Shown here: one piece after another, positions 23,312-33,139 of the stretch
Numbering within the stretch: the first letter of the stretch is position 1
Layout: each line of letters opens with the position of its first letter
Assembly: GCA_937888905.1 (NCBI GenBank)
Contig: CALATA010000021.1
Location: forward strand, 248,001-312,000
Length of the DNA: 64,000 nt
Direction: 5' to 3'
DNA from: Terrimonas sp937888905
GTDB lineage: Bacteria; Bacteroidota; Bacteroidia; Chitinophagales; Chitinophagaceae
Translations under genes and position numbers: made by a program
Notes under the pieces: model-generated
Seen by the model: only the letters and a program-made list of their open reading frames with translations
What the model was told of the DNA's origin: nothing
Databases searched by the model: none

Positions 23312-24814
23312 ATGAAAAATCGCAAAACCAACTTGCTGCATCTCGCATGCGGCGTACTTCTCCTCGGCAGCATCGGCTGTCAAAAGTCTACCAAAGATTT
23401 GCTCACAACATCCGTCAACGGTGATGGCAGTAACGAACCGGAGATGCTCGGCCTCGTCGTCACCTTGCAAAACCCCGGATTCGAATCCGACAAAACCGGA
23501 TGGGGCGATCCCAATTCTTTCGCCATTTCAACCAGCGACAAAAAAAGCGGCGCCAAGTCCGCCAAACTCAGCGCTTCCGGCGACCGCATTCAACAAGCCG
23601 TAACGGTTACCGCCAACACGGATTACACACTCAGCGCCTGGATCCTCGGCAAAGGAACCATCGGTGCCAAAGCCGGTTCCACCGTACTCAACAGCCAGGG
23701 CGGCACCTACAGTACCTGGACACAAGTAGTAGTGAATTTCAATTCCGGTTCGGCTACTTCCATCACTTTATACGGCGCTTACAACGCCGGTGAAGGCCGC
23801 TTCGACGATTTTGTTTTGGAAACCGCAGGCAGCACACCAACTATTCCCTCTTCTCCTTCGGGCGCATCCGCCAGTGCAGGAAGCAGTTCCGCCGTGTTGA
23901 TTACCTGGAACGACAACAGCAGTGACGAAACAGGTTTTCAGTTGCAACAAAAAATCGGAAGTGGCGGTACCTGGAGCACCATAGCCAGTAGCCTGGCCGC
24001 CAACACCACCAGTTATTCCCAGACAGGTCTCAGCGCCAACACCACTTATTTTTATCGCGTAAGAGCCTTCAATGCCGCCGGCAACAGCACTTACAGCAAC
24101 GAGGCTTCCGCTACCACGCCTTCATCGGGCGGCACGGTGCCTGCACAGATCCTCGATCTTACCAACTGGAAAATAACAATCCCCGAAGACGGATCGGATG
24201 CCAACTCCGATGCCGACGAAATCAAACAACCTGCATTGGCTACTTATTCCATCGATCCTTATTTTAAAGTGAACAGTGCGCAGAATGGTGTCATCTTCCG
24301 CGCACACACCGGCGGTGCCACTACCAGCGGCTCCAATTACCCGCGCAGCGAATTGAGAGAGATGACTTCCAATGGCGCTACCAACGCAAGCTGGTCTTCC
24401 GGTTCCGGTACGCATACCATGGAAATCGATCAGGCCATTACCAACCTGCCCGTTGTTAAAAAACATATTGTGGCCGGACAAATACACGATGGCAGTGATG
24501 ATGTGATCGTGTTCCGTCTCGAAGGCACGAAGCTGTTCATCGACATCAACGGCACCGATGGCCCCACACTCACCAGCAGTTATGTGCTCGGCACCCGTTT
24601 CAAAGTAAAGTTTGTGGTATCAAATAACCAGACCAAGTGTTATTATAACGGCACGTTGATGTATACGCATAACCAATCTTATTCCGGCGCTTATTTCAAA
24701 GCCGGCGCCTACACCCAATCATCTTGTCAGCCCGGCAAAAATCCCGGCCCCACCGAGTCGTGCAGCGCATATGGGGAAGTGGTTATTTATGGTTTGTCGG
24801 TAACGCATAATTAG
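23312..24814 (+). CDS. Alginate lyase lipoprotein: CBM-like, FN3 and PL7 domains
   Basis: Polysaccharide lyase of 500 residues. Lipobox LGSIGC (Cys23); a beta-sandwich carbohydrate-binding-like module (about 50-171; NPGFESDKTGWGDP and DDFVLETAG); a fibronectin type III domain (178-270; LITWNDNSSDETGFQLQQ, YFYRVRAFNAAG); then an alginate-lyase-2 (PL7) domain (281-500). PL7 signatures are intact: RSELRE (345-350), QIH (390-392) and YFKAGAYTQ (461-469), giving the Arg, Gln/His and Tyr catalytic set. In PL7, QIH is usually linked to G-containing substrates. It is a surface or periplasmic lipoprotein. No SusC/SusD or other alginate gene is nearby. Repeats and a terminator follow. Confidence 0.93.
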   Translation: MKNRKTNLLHLACGVLLLGSIGCQKSTKDLLTTSVNGDGSNEPEMLGLVVTLQNPGFESDKTGWGDPNSFAISTSDKKSGAKSAKLSASGDRIQQAVTVTANTDYTLSAWILGKGTIGAKAGSTVLNSQGGTYSTWTQVVVNFNSGSATSITLYGAYNAGEGRFDDFVLETAGSTPTIPSSPSGASASAGSSSAVLITWNDNSSDETGFQLQQKIGSGGTWSTIASSLAANTTSYSQTGLSANTTYFYRVRAFNAAGNSTYSNEASATTPSSGGTVPAQILDLTNWKITIPEDGSDANSDADEIKQPALATYSIDPYFKVNSAQNGVIFRAHTGGATTSGSNYPRSELREMTSNGATNASWSSGSGTHTMEIDQAITNLPVVKKHIVAGQIHDGSDDVIVFRLEGTKLFIDINGTDGPTLTSSYVLGTRFKVKFVVSNNQTKCYYNGTLMYTHNQSYSGAYFKAGAYTQSSCQPGKNPGPTESCSAYGEVVIYGLSVTHN

Positions 24815-24909
24815 TTATAAGTATTAAGTAATAAGTTTTAAGTAATAAGTTATAGGTAAAGCTCACTGTTGTTATCAACAGGCCAAACTTGAAACTTATT
24901 ACTTACAAC
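24811..24909. repeat. Inverted pair of AAGTAATAAG repeat blocks
   Basis: Plus-orientation copy at 24811-24860 (TTATAAGTATTAAGTAATAA and onward) and an inverted copy ACTTATTACTTACAACT at 24893-24910, flanking a 32-bp spacer. Confidence 0.75.
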
Positions 24910-24910
24910 T

Positions 24911-24939
24911 AAAAAAGCGCCCCTTGGGGCGCTTTTTTT
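24911..24939. terminator. Bidirectional terminator between alginate lyase and clpB
   Basis: AAAAAAGCGCCCC and GGGGCGCTTTTTTT pair with a TT loop; A- and T-runs on both sides serve both convergent genes. Confidence 0.92.
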
Positions 24940-24940
24940 C

Positions 24941-27550
24941 TTAAACTTTCTCCGGCGTTTCATTCCGGAACACCACCGTATTATCAAATACATCGACTAA
25001 TACGGGCTGTGATTTATCTATGTCACCGGCGAGTATGCGCTTGCTCAACTGATTGACAATCTCTTTTTGGATGAGACGTTTCAGCGGCCTTGCTCCAAAC
25101 TGCGGATCAAAACCCTGCTCTGCCAGGAACTCCAAAGCATAGTCACTGAACTCAAGACGGATACCGCTTTCAGCCACCAGTTTTTTCAGGGACTCCAACT
25201 GAATTTTCACGATGCCCATGATCTGCTTTTTGAGCAGCGGCTGGAACATGATGATTTCGTCCACACGGTTGAGAAACTCCGGACGAATGGTCTGCCGCAG
25301 CAGGTTCATTACATCCGTTTTGGCTTTCTCCGTTACTTCTTCCAAGTTGTTTTCACTCACATTTTCATAGGCATCCATGATCAGATGGCTACCGATGTTA
25401 CTGGTCATGATGATGATGGTATTCTTGAAGTTCACTACACGTCCTTTGTTATCGGTCAATCTTCCGTCGTCCAATACCTGCAGCAGGACGTTCCATACAT
25501 CCGGGTGTGCTTTTTCAATTTCATCCAGTAACACCACAGAATAAGGTTTGCGGCGCACCGATTCCGTCAACTGACCTCCCTCATCATATCCTACATAACC
25601 CGGAGGTGCACCCACCAGGCGCGACACAGTATGTTTTTCCTGGTATTCACTCATATCGATCCGCGTCATCATGCTTTCATCATCGAACAGGTATTCTGCC
25701 AATGCTTTGGCCAATTCTGTTTTACCCACACCGGTAGTACCGAGGAAGATAAAAGAACCGATGGGTTTCTTCGGATCCTGCAGTCCTGCGCGGCTGCGAC
25801 GGATAGCATCTGCAACGGCAGTGATGGCTTCGTCCTGACCAACTACACGTTCGTGCAGGTGTTCTTCAAGATTCAATAATTTCTCGCGATCGCTTTGCAG
25901 CATCTTCGTCACCGGAATGCCGGTGGCTTTGGCTACGCTCTCCGCAATATCATCTGCATCCACTTCTTCTTTCATGATGCGTGAATGTTCACTGATCTGG
26001 TTGAGCTGGCCGGTATATTCGTCAATGAGTTTTTCCTGCTCTTTTATTTTTCCATAACGGATTTCTGCTACTTTTCCATAGTCGCCTTCACGTTCAGCTT
26101 TTTCTGCTTCGAGTTTCAGTTGCTCAATGGAGGCTTTCCCGTTCTGCAACTTCTCCACGATCTCTTTTTCCTGTTTCCATTTGGCACGGAATGTATCGCG
26201 CTCAACCGCAAGGTTAGCGATCTCGGTATTCAGTTGTTTCAGCTTGGTTTCATCATTCTCGCGTTTGATGGCTTCGCGTTCAATTTCCAACTGGCGGATC
26301 TGGCGTTCGAGCCTGTCGAGTTCTTCGGGCATGGAATTCATTTCCAAGCGGAGCTTGGCCGCACTTTCATCGATCAGGTCGATGGCTTTGTCGGGAAGAA
26401 AACGATCGGTAATATAACGGCTGGATAATTCCACCGCAGCAATGATCGCTTCGTCTTTGATGCGCACGTGGTGGTGCGTTTCATAACGGTCTTTCAATCC
26501 GCGCAGGATAGAAATTGCATCTTCCACGCTCGGCTCATCGATCATCACTTTCTGGAAGCGGCGCTCGAGGGCTTTATCTTTTTCAAAAAATTTCTGGTAT
26601 TCATTCAGTGTTGTTGCTCCCACTGCGCGCAGTTCGCCGCGGGCGAGTGCGGGCTTCAGGATGTTTGCCGCATCCATCGCTCCTTCTCCTCCACCGGCAC
26701 CTACCAGTGTGTGGATCTCATCGATGAAAAGAATGATGCTGCCATCGCTGTTGCTCACTTCTTTTACTACCGACTTCAGGCGTTCTTCGAATTCACCTTT
26801 GTATTTGGCACCGGCAATCAGCAGACCCATGTCCAGTGCATAAATCACTTTGGACTTGAGATTTTCGGGTACGTCGCCGTTAACGATACGGTGAGCAATA
26901 CCTTCTGCAATCGCGGTTTTACCTACACCAGGTTCACCAACAAGGATCGGGTTGTTCTTGGTACGGCGCGAAAGAATGTGCAGGGTTCGGCGGATTTCTT
27001 CATCACGGCCAATAACCGGGTCGAGTTTACCCTGACGGGCCAGCTCGTTGAGGTTTTTAGCGTATTTATTCAGCGCATTGAATTCCTGCGTCTGTGTTTG
27101 CGAGGTAACCGTTTCGCCTTTACGCAGGTCTTTAATAGCCGCTACCAGACCTTTTTCGGTAAGACCGGCATCTTTCAGCAAGCGGGCGGCGTCATCATTT
27201 CCCTGTACAATAGCGAGCAACAGGTGCTCAGGTGTTACAAATTCATCGTTGAACTGCTTCAATGCGGAGCCGGCGCGCAGTACCACGTTGTTGAGGTCCC
27301 GGCTGATCTGTTGTGCCGGATCGCCGGACGTCTTCGGCAGTTTGCCGATCAGTTCTGCCAGACGGGTATTGACCAAATTCATGGTCACGTTGTTTTTCTT
27401 CAGCAAGTATTCTACGGGAGAATCTTCCTGGTCCAGCAAAGCCTGCAGCAGGTGATCGGTTTCTATGTTGGGGCTTTTAGCGTCAAAAGCCAGTTGCTGT
27501 GCCTGCTGGAAGGCTTCGGCTGCTTTGATGGTAAAATTTCCTAAATTCAT
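24941..27550 (-). CDS. clpB: ATP-dependent disaggregase ClpB
   Basis: Hexameric AAA+ chaperone that resolves protein aggregates with DnaK, 869 residues from ATG 27550 (MNLGNFTIKAAEA); seven extra upstream codons are possible but unlikely. Order: N-domain double repeat (1-145); NBD1 with Walker A GEPGVGKTAIAEG and Walker B ILFIDEIHTLVGAG; the ClpB-specific coiled-coil M domain (about 400-530; LERQIRQLEIEREAIKREN); NBD2 with GTTGVGKTELAKA, VLLDEIEKAHPDV and the arginine finger region in RPEFLNRVDE. The M domain excludes ClpA/ClpC. Single gene, own terminator; no CIRCE or HrcA-type element seen upstream. Confidence 0.97.
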   Translation of the reverse strand: MNLGNFTIKAAEAFQQAQQLAFDAKSPNIETDHLLQALLDQEDSPVEYLLKKNNVTMNLVNTRLAELIGKLPKTSGDPAQQISRDLNNVVLRAGSALKQFNDEFVTPEHLLLAIVQGNDDAARLLKDAGLTEKGLVAAIKDLRKGETVTSQTQTQEFNALNKYAKNLNELARQGKLDPVIGRDEEIRRTLHILSRRTKNNPILVGEPGVGKTAIAEGIAHRIVNGDVPENLKSKVIYALDMGLLIAGAKYKGEFEERLKSVVKEVSNSDGSIILFIDEIHTLVGAGGGEGAMDAANILKPALARGELRAVGATTLNEYQKFFEKDKALERRFQKVMIDEPSVEDAISILRGLKDRYETHHHVRIKDEAIIAAVELSSRYITDRFLPDKAIDLIDESAAKLRLEMNSMPEELDRLERQIRQLEIEREAIKRENDETKLKQLNTEIANLAVERDTFRAKWKQEKEIVEKLQNGKASIEQLKLEAEKAEREGDYGKVAEIRYGKIKEQEKLIDEYTGQLNQISEHSRIMKEEVDADDIAESVAKATGIPVTKMLQSDREKLLNLEEHLHERVVGQDEAITAVADAIRRSRAGLQDPKKPIGSFIFLGTTGVGKTELAKALAEYLFDDESMMTRIDMSEYQEKHTVSRLVGAPPGYVGYDEGGQLTESVRRKPYSVVLLDEIEKAHPDVWNVLLQVLDDGRLTDNKGRVVNFKNTIIIMTSNIGSHLIMDAYENVSENNLEEVTEKAKTDVMNLLRQTIRPEFLNRVDEIIMFQPLLKKQIMGIVKIQLESLKKLVAESGIRLEFSDYALEFLAEQGFDPQFGARPLKRLIQKEIVNQLSKRILAGDIDKSQPVLVDVFDNTVVFRNETPEKV

Positions 27551-27693
27551 ATCGTTGATGTTGGCCGGCAACTGCCGGTTTATTTTTATTTATGTTTAAT
27601 ATGGCACAACTATTTTGCCGGATTAGCCCGGCTTTTTATTTGCACCGCAACAGTGGTAACAAATCCCAATCCAGCCCCTCAATTCCCGTAACT

Positions 27694-28740
27694 ATGTCAT
27701 GTATTACCCGTGTAAACTGCCTGAAGTGCAGTGTTTTAGTCTGTTTTCTGCTATTCTTTCAGGTTTCCCGTTCCCAAAGCTGGGCCGCACTTGACCAGTT
27801 GGTAACAGAACGCCAGGGCAAGTTGGGCAAAAATGCCGTTGTGCTGGTATTGAAAGGCGACTCCATCGTGTATAAGAAAGAGCTGGGCGATTTCAACAGC
27901 AAGACCGTTGCGCCGATCGCCAGTTGCGGCAAATGGCTGACCGCGGCGTTGGTCATGCAGTTTGTGGAAGAGGGAAAAATCTCCCTTGATGATAAAGTAG
28001 CAAAATATCTGCCCGTATTTGAAAAGTACAATAAAAACTATATCACCATCCGCCATTGCCTTAGTCACTATACCGGTATAAAAAATGAAACGGTTGTTGG
28101 AAAAGTAATTGGCGCCCGCCGGTATAAAACACTGGAGGAGGAAGTGGATGCTTTTGCCGCCCGTGAGATCCGGGTCAACGCCGGAGAAGACTTTAGCTAT
28201 GGCGGTATCGGCCTCAACATCGCCGCACGTGTACTGGAAGTGGTCAGTAAAAAAAAGTTTGAACAACTGGCCAAACAAAAGCTGTTTACGCCACTCGGTA
28301 TGCGCAAGACCAGTTTTGCGGAGTCGGATATGATGCGCGCCACCAACCCGTCGGAAGGTGCTGTGTCGAATGCAGATGATTATATGCATTTCCTGCAAAT
28401 GCTATTGAACAAGGGTATTTACCAGGGCAAACGCATTTTATCGGAAGCATCTATCAAACAACTGCGCACGATCCATTCCAAACCGCAGGACATGAAATTT
28501 GTACCGAAAGGCGCAGAAGGATTTGACTACGCGCTCGGTGCCTGGGTTGTTGAAAAAAATGGGACATTGGGAACGGCATTGGCCTGCCCGGGTTTGTTCG
28601 GTAGCTGGCCGATGGTAGATTGGTGTCATGGTTATGCTTACCTGGTAATCACCAAAAGCCTGCTGGGAGAAGAAAAGGCAGAGCTGCATCTCGACATCAA
28701 AAAAATTATCGACGGCATCTATCCTTCCACCTGTAAATGA
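27694..28740 (+). CDS. Secreted serine hydrolase, beta-lactamase/EstB family
   Basis: 348 residues from ATG 27694, which starts a signal peptide (CSVLVCFLLFFQVSRS). An upstream in-frame ATG lies near the clpB start and yields no signal. The penicillin-binding-like fold shows the SxxK motif in IASCGKW (Ser77, Lys80), LSHYTGI, and the second motif Tyr in FSYGGIG (Tyr169; YGG rather than YSN), plus GMRKTSFAES. The atypical YGG suggests an esterase or peptidase rather than a true beta-lactamase. Likely periplasmic. The small membrane gene at 28748 follows 7 bp later in the same direction. Confidence 0.84.
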   Translation: MSCITRVNCLKCSVLVCFLLFFQVSRSQSWAALDQLVTERQGKLGKNAVVLVLKGDSIVYKKELGDFNSKTVAPIASCGKWLTAALVMQFVEEGKISLDDKVAKYLPVFEKYNKNYITIRHCLSHYTGIKNETVVGKVIGARRYKTLEEEVDAFAAREIRVNAGEDFSYGGIGLNIAARVLEVVSKKKFEQLAKQKLFTPLGMRKTSFAESDMMRATNPSEGAVSNADDYMHFLQMLLNKGIYQGKRILSEASIKQLRTIHSKPQDMKFVPKGAEGFDYALGAWVVEKNGTLGTALACPGLFGSWPMVDWCHGYAYLVITKSLLGEEKAELHLDIKKIIDGIYPSTCK

Positions 28741-28747
28741 TCCGTGT

Positions 28748-29089
28748 ATGTATGAACGTCACCACGAGCCATTGGCGCCATTGCATGTGTATTACAAACG
28801 CATGGCCCGCAACGTGCTCTTTGCCGGCGGCATCCTGCTGGTTTGCCTGCTGATCGGCATTGCCGGTTATCATTATACGGCGGATATCGAATGGCTCGAT
28901 TCCTTGCATAACGCGTCTATGATCCTCAGCGGTATGGGACCGGTGGTCGAGATCAAAACCGTTTCGGGAAAATGGTTCTCGTCGTTCTATGCCTTGTTCA
29001 GCGGCGTGGTATTTATCACCAACATCGGCGTGGTGCTCGCCCCCGCGCTGCATCGCATGCTGCACAGGTTTCATTTACAGGAAAAATAG
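28748..29089 (+). CDS. Two-helix membrane protein
   Basis: 113 residues with helices at about 23-42 (VLFAGGILLVCLLIGIAGYH) and 78-100 (SFYALFSGVVFITNIGVVLAP). The intervening loop DIEWLDSLHNASMILSGMGPV and the FYALFSG motif recall a conserved small family found in several phyla whose layout resembles the pore half of a two-helix channel; no selectivity filter such as GYG is present, so channel function is speculative. A His-rich cytoplasmic end (HRMLHRFHLQE) may bind metal. Convergent with the DUF3857 gene. Confidence 0.72.
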   Translation: MYERHHEPLAPLHVYYKRMARNVLFAGGILLVCLLIGIAGYHYTADIEWLDSLHNASMILSGMGPVVEIKTVSGKWFSSFYALFSGVVFITNIGVVLAPALHRMLHRFHLQEK

Positions 29090-29090
29090 A

Positions 29091-31010
29091 TCAGAATGCC
29101 TTCAGCGGTGTTTCCGCTTTTACCAATACCACGCGCGCGCGGTCGGCGGTATAAATATCTCCGTAAAATTTCACCAGGCCTGCATAAGAGCCTGCGGGAA
29201 ATGTTCCGGTGTATTGTTCCTGCAGACGATAATAATAAAGTCTATTATCCTTCAGCACCACTTTGTTGCGGTACAAACCAAAGGGTGTTTTGATCTCGGT
29301 ATCTTTCGGCGCCGATTCGATGGAATAACCCACCGGGATATCTATTTCCACCGTATCGATATAACGGGAAGGCGTATTCAGTTCAACCTGGTATTTACGT
29401 GTGGGATCGGGCAAGGGCTTACGATAGAAACGGCTCATTACATTCGGAAGAATGAAAAGACGTTTGCCGGTAATCGTGGCATAGTTGCTCACCGTGATCT
29501 GGAGATTTTCCTGCACCGCAGGTATACGGCCTTTGTGTTCCTGGTAGCTGAACTGATCTACTTCGAATGTCGGGAAGTCCAGTTCCTGCTGCAATTGTTC
29601 TTTTACTTTCTGCGGAGAAAGATGATGTATCAATCCGCTGGCTTCTTCCTGCTCGATGCCGGTATAGAGAGTGGCGGCATTGATCTGCAGTGTGGCTTCC
29701 TGGTCCAGGCGTGCTTTGATGTTTCTGCTTTGGGTATTGTCTTCGATCGTATACAACGGTGTGCGTACCAGTTTACCTCCGTTTTCATCTACGACCAGGG
29801 CATAGCGGTTGCCGGTGAATGACCCCATGTAACCGGCAGGTGTCGTCTGGCTTGTGCATTCGAGCCACATGGTGTCTTTTTGCAAAGGCACGCACAAGAT
29901 CGCATGATTGAATTGTGACGATGGAAATTCTTCAAACAACTCATCACGGCCGCGGCCCGCATTGATCACTGTATACAGGGAAGGAATGCCCGCTTCTTTG
30001 AGCAGGGCCGCCATGTAATTGGACAATGCCTTACAGTCACCGTATTTTTTATCTGCCACATATTTTGCTTCAAAGGGCTGCCATCCGCCGATGCCAAGTT
30101 GTATGCTGATATAGCGTGTGTGTTGCTGCATGTATTCGTACAGCAACCGCACTTTCTCCTGCGGCGTATCGATATTATCAGTCAGTTGGTGCACGCGGTC
30201 TTTCACATTGCCCGGCAGCTCATCGCGCCCGGCTTTAAGCGCATAGATAAATTTTCCCAGATCCTGCCAGCTCTGCATCGTACCACGGTAATTCTGCATT
30301 TCGAAATTGACGGGCCCGAATAATACGATCGGTGTAAGTCTTCTTGCTGCCGGCGCATAAGGTTCGCGAAGAAATGCGGGACAGTTGTTCAACTCCCATG
30401 TATAAACCTTCGTGCCTTTCTCCGCCACTACCACCGGTTCCTTTTCATATTGATAAGCTTTGTAGCGGAAGGTCTGATTGTCCGGACAGGAAAAGATAAA
30501 CCGGCTTTGTTGTACCGAAACCCTTTCATCCGATTGCGGAAACCAGGGAGGATAAAACATGGTGCCATTCAGTTTGATCTCGTACTCAAACTCTACGGTA
30601 TAGGGATATGAACGATGATAAAACTGGAATCGTTTCATCCGGTTGTCGTCGATCAGGTTGATGTCATTTACTGCGCTCAGGTCCTGCAGGTCTTTCTTCT
30701 TCATCCTGCGGATTACATTTCCCCGGGCATCGTAAAGTGTTCCTTCTACCGACCGTATTTCACGGAATTTATTATAGTACTCAGAGAAGGTTGCGTAATC
30801 GTCGCCATTCTCGTGCATAATGGTATAGGCACAATGTATACGGATCACCGCTTCGCCATCCTTCTGCAGGATGAACTGCTGATCGTCGAGTCGCTTGACC
30901 ACATAAGCGCTCTTGAGAAGCGGCTGTGGTATGTTGGTGACGGAAAATGGCTCCTCTGCTTTTGTCTGTGTTACAAGTACAAAAGCAATTATTGTGAGCA
31001 AACAACGCAT
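29091..31010 (-). CDS. Secreted DUF3857 transglutaminase-like protein, catalytic residues mostly present
   Basis: 639 residues from ATG 31010 (signal peptide CLLTIIAFVLVTQTKA). Residues about 30-190 form the DUF3857 beta domain, and the transglutaminase core lies at about 260-400: KKYGDCKALSNYMAALLKEAG with the catalytic Cys326, then FNHAILCV with His369, then MWLECTSQ where the usual Asp is Glu. The C-terminus (about 440-639) is a beta-rich DUF3858-like region ending VLVKAETPLKAF. Periplasmic or surface location. Its tandem neighbour upstream (4-bp gap) is a catalytically dead version. Role in the envelope unknown. Confidence 0.85.
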   Translation of the reverse strand: MRCLLTIIAFVLVTQTKAEEPFSVTNIPQPLLKSAYVVKRLDDQQFILQKDGEAVIRIHCAYTIMHENGDDYATFSEYYNKFREIRSVEGTLYDARGNVIRRMKKKDLQDLSAVNDINLIDDNRMKRFQFYHRSYPYTVEFEYEIKLNGTMFYPPWFPQSDERVSVQQSRFIFSCPDNQTFRYKAYQYEKEPVVVAEKGTKVYTWELNNCPAFLREPYAPAARRLTPIVLFGPVNFEMQNYRGTMQSWQDLGKFIYALKAGRDELPGNVKDRVHQLTDNIDTPQEKVRLLYEYMQQHTRYISIQLGIGGWQPFEAKYVADKKYGDCKALSNYMAALLKEAGIPSLYTVINAGRGRDELFEEFPSSQFNHAILCVPLQKDTMWLECTSQTTPAGYMGSFTGNRYALVVDENGGKLVRTPLYTIEDNTQSRNIKARLDQEATLQINAATLYTGIEQEEASGLIHHLSPQKVKEQLQQELDFPTFEVDQFSYQEHKGRIPAVQENLQITVSNYATITGKRLFILPNVMSRFYRKPLPDPTRKYQVELNTPSRYIDTVEIDIPVGYSIESAPKDTEIKTPFGLYRNKVVLKDNRLYYYRLQEQYTGTFPAGSYAGLVKFYGDIYTADRARVVLVKAETPLKAF

Positions 31011-31014
31011 CAGC

Positions 31015-33024
31015 TTATTTCTTTTTCTTGAATACAATCTGTTCACTGTGTTTCTTTACTACCAGGTTAAAGAATTCGCGCAATGTTTCATATTCTTCCG
31101 GTGCGAAGAAGGTACGGCTGATCACCAGCCGGCAACGCAAGGCGATGGCATTGTCGGTTTGGGAAATGCGGTATTCAAACACACCATCGCCGTCTTCGTT
31201 CAGCTTCACCACCATCTGTTTGGGAATTTCATCCACTTCATAACCTTTGGGCACTTCAATGCGCAACAGGTAGGTCTGGTCCATGGCAAAAGGCATCTCG
31301 ACAGGATACAGACGTTGTGCCGATTTGAATGGATTGTCTTTGAAGCGTTCGTCCAGCAGCGGGTTGAAGTAGATAAGGTCTTCGTCACCCGTTGGCATGG
31401 TAAACTTGTACTTTATATCAACCGGTCCTTCCATTTGTGCCAGGGAATCGATTGATTGCTCAAGGAAGGTCATTTCTGCGCCGGCAGCACGGGATATGTC
31501 GGTGAACACCGATTCCTTCCCCTTTTCTTTTACCGCTCTTCTCAACCGGGCAGATTCGAAATAGCCCGCCCGTTTCTGTACGCTGCCGAGCAGCCTGCCG
31601 GCAGAATCATTCACGATAAATACGGAAGCGAGTTGTTTTTCCGTAAGCGAATCGGCAGAAAACTCGAGCGGTGTAGCGTCAGCGTTGATCACGCGTGCGT
31701 GACCATTGTAACATTTATAAGGAAGGTGACCGAAGCCCATGGAAGGATCGGCCGCATCGAGATAATAAACACTCTCACCTATTCCTATTGCTGCGATAAG
31801 GTAATCGAAACGTTCGAGCAGCGGGTACATGGAATAAGTATATCCGTGCGAACGCGTGCTCAGGATGACCGCCTCTGCCGCTATTCCGGCTTTGCGCAAC
31901 ATGGCAATCAGCAGCAGGTTGATGTCTGCTACATTGCCATTCTTCTTACGCAAAACTTCTTTCATTGATTGCGTGGTGCGGTATCCATAGTTGTTGGTAC
32001 AAGTAAGATTGTCGCGTACCCAGGCATAGATTTTTTTTGCCCGCTGCAGTTTGTCGGTAGTGTTGCCAACCGCTCCATCGACCGCATCGCCGAGCCAGCC
32101 GTTGTTGCCGTTGATCTGGCCGATGCCTTCGTCTTTCAGGAGTTCACCCATTACATCGGTCCAGCTGCCCATGATGCGACGATACTCCAATGGAGGACGA
32201 TGTTCGGACAACTGGAATTCGATCTTGGAAATATGATTGCGTAGTGTGGAGGTAAAACTTTCTTCTTTCAACGCAGGCACATCTTTCATGGCCCAGCGTC
32301 TTTCCGCGATGCTCGCCTGGAAAGAATAACGTTCGGTAGCCATGGCGGTACGGCTTTCGGAAAGCGTGAAATTATCGTTCTTGGTGCTGGTAGTTTCTAC
32401 CGCAAAAGGATGGTAACCCTGCTTCAACGTAACATAGTTGAAAAATTGCGGAATGGCAACCTGGTACTCGCTCCAGAGGCGCGGGTTCTCACCCTGAAAA
32501 TACCAGGGTTGTAAATTGAAAAGAAACGGCGATTCAATCGTGTATTCGTATTCGATGATCGAACCTTCGCGGACATTGGGCAGTGTGAACTTCTGGTGAG
32601 CCCAATACTTGTTGATCTTGTCTTTGAAAACAGACGACTTTTCGAGTTTGGTGGAAACTACTTTTCCGTTTTCAATATTGTAAGTGGAGGCGCGCAGATT
32701 AATCAGTTTCTCTTCGCTTTGTGAACCGGTGTAAAGCGGAATGGTTACATCGGCTACCCCATAACCATTTTTGTTGAGAATGTGGGCGCGGCGGTATACT
32801 TTGAATTCCAATGTAAAACCTCCGGAATTGTTGCCAATAAAACGAGAAATGCCGACTTCGGAAAGTATCACGGCATTGGCACTGCTGTCTACGGAATAAG
32901 CTTTTTTCTGGAATTCTTCGGCGTCTACTTTGCCGAATTTGAACTTGGGAGCATCCTGCGAGAAGGCTGGTAAGGCACATAACAAGGTGGCCAGCAGGAG
33001 AATGGCGGAACGGTTAAAAATCAT
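31015..33024 (-). CDS. Secreted DUF3857 transglutaminase-fold protein, catalytically degenerate
   Basis: 669 residues from ATG 33024 (signal peptide SAILLLATLLCALPAFS). Same plan as the downstream neighbour: DUF3857 domain (about 55-230), transglutaminase-like core (about 280-440) and a beta C-terminus. At the active-site position it reads NGNVADINLLL, so the nucleophilic Cys is Val365, and the His motif is FDYLIAAI, so His is Tyr; only YLDAAD keeps the Asp. It is probably a non-enzymatic binding protein. A consensus -7 box lies upstream; the stop is 4 bp from the next gene's start, so the two are co-translated. Confidence 0.86.
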   Translation of the reverse strand: MIFNRSAILLLATLLCALPAFSQDAPKFKFGKVDAEEFQKKAYSVDSSANAVILSEVGISRFIGNNSGGFTLEFKVYRRAHILNKNGYGVADVTIPLYTGSQSEEKLINLRASTYNIENGKVVSTKLEKSSVFKDKINKYWAHQKFTLPNVREGSIIEYEYTIESPFLFNLQPWYFQGENPRLWSEYQVAIPQFFNYVTLKQGYHPFAVETTSTKNDNFTLSESRTAMATERYSFQASIAERRWAMKDVPALKEESFTSTLRNHISKIEFQLSEHRPPLEYRRIMGSWTDVMGELLKDEGIGQINGNNGWLGDAVDGAVGNTTDKLQRAKKIYAWVRDNLTCTNNYGYRTTQSMKEVLRKKNGNVADINLLLIAMLRKAGIAAEAVILSTRSHGYTYSMYPLLERFDYLIAAIGIGESVYYLDAADPSMGFGHLPYKCYNGHARVINADATPLEFSADSLTEKQLASVFIVNDSAGRLLGSVQKRAGYFESARLRRAVKEKGKESVFTDISRAAGAEMTFLEQSIDSLAQMEGPVDIKYKFTMPTGDEDLIYFNPLLDERFKDNPFKSAQRLYPVEMPFAMDQTYLLRIEVPKGYEVDEIPKQMVVKLNEDGDGVFEYRISQTDNAIALRCRLVISRTFFAPEEYETLREFFNLVVKKHSEQIVFKKKK

Positions 33025-33052
33025 AATTAGTGGCTCGGTTGTCTTGAAAACG

Positions 33053-33060
33053 CAAATGTA
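33053..33060 (-). promoter_or_regulatory. -7 box TACATTTG for the DUF3857 operon
   Basis: Minus-strand TACATTTG, an exact TAnnTTTG match, 28 nt before ATG 33024. Confidence 0.6.
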
Positions 33061-33139
33061 CCTCAAAAAGTATTTTCCGGCATGGCTTTTTGCCGGCACG
33101 CCGGAGGCGTTGATACATTAGACTTATCTTTACCGCATA

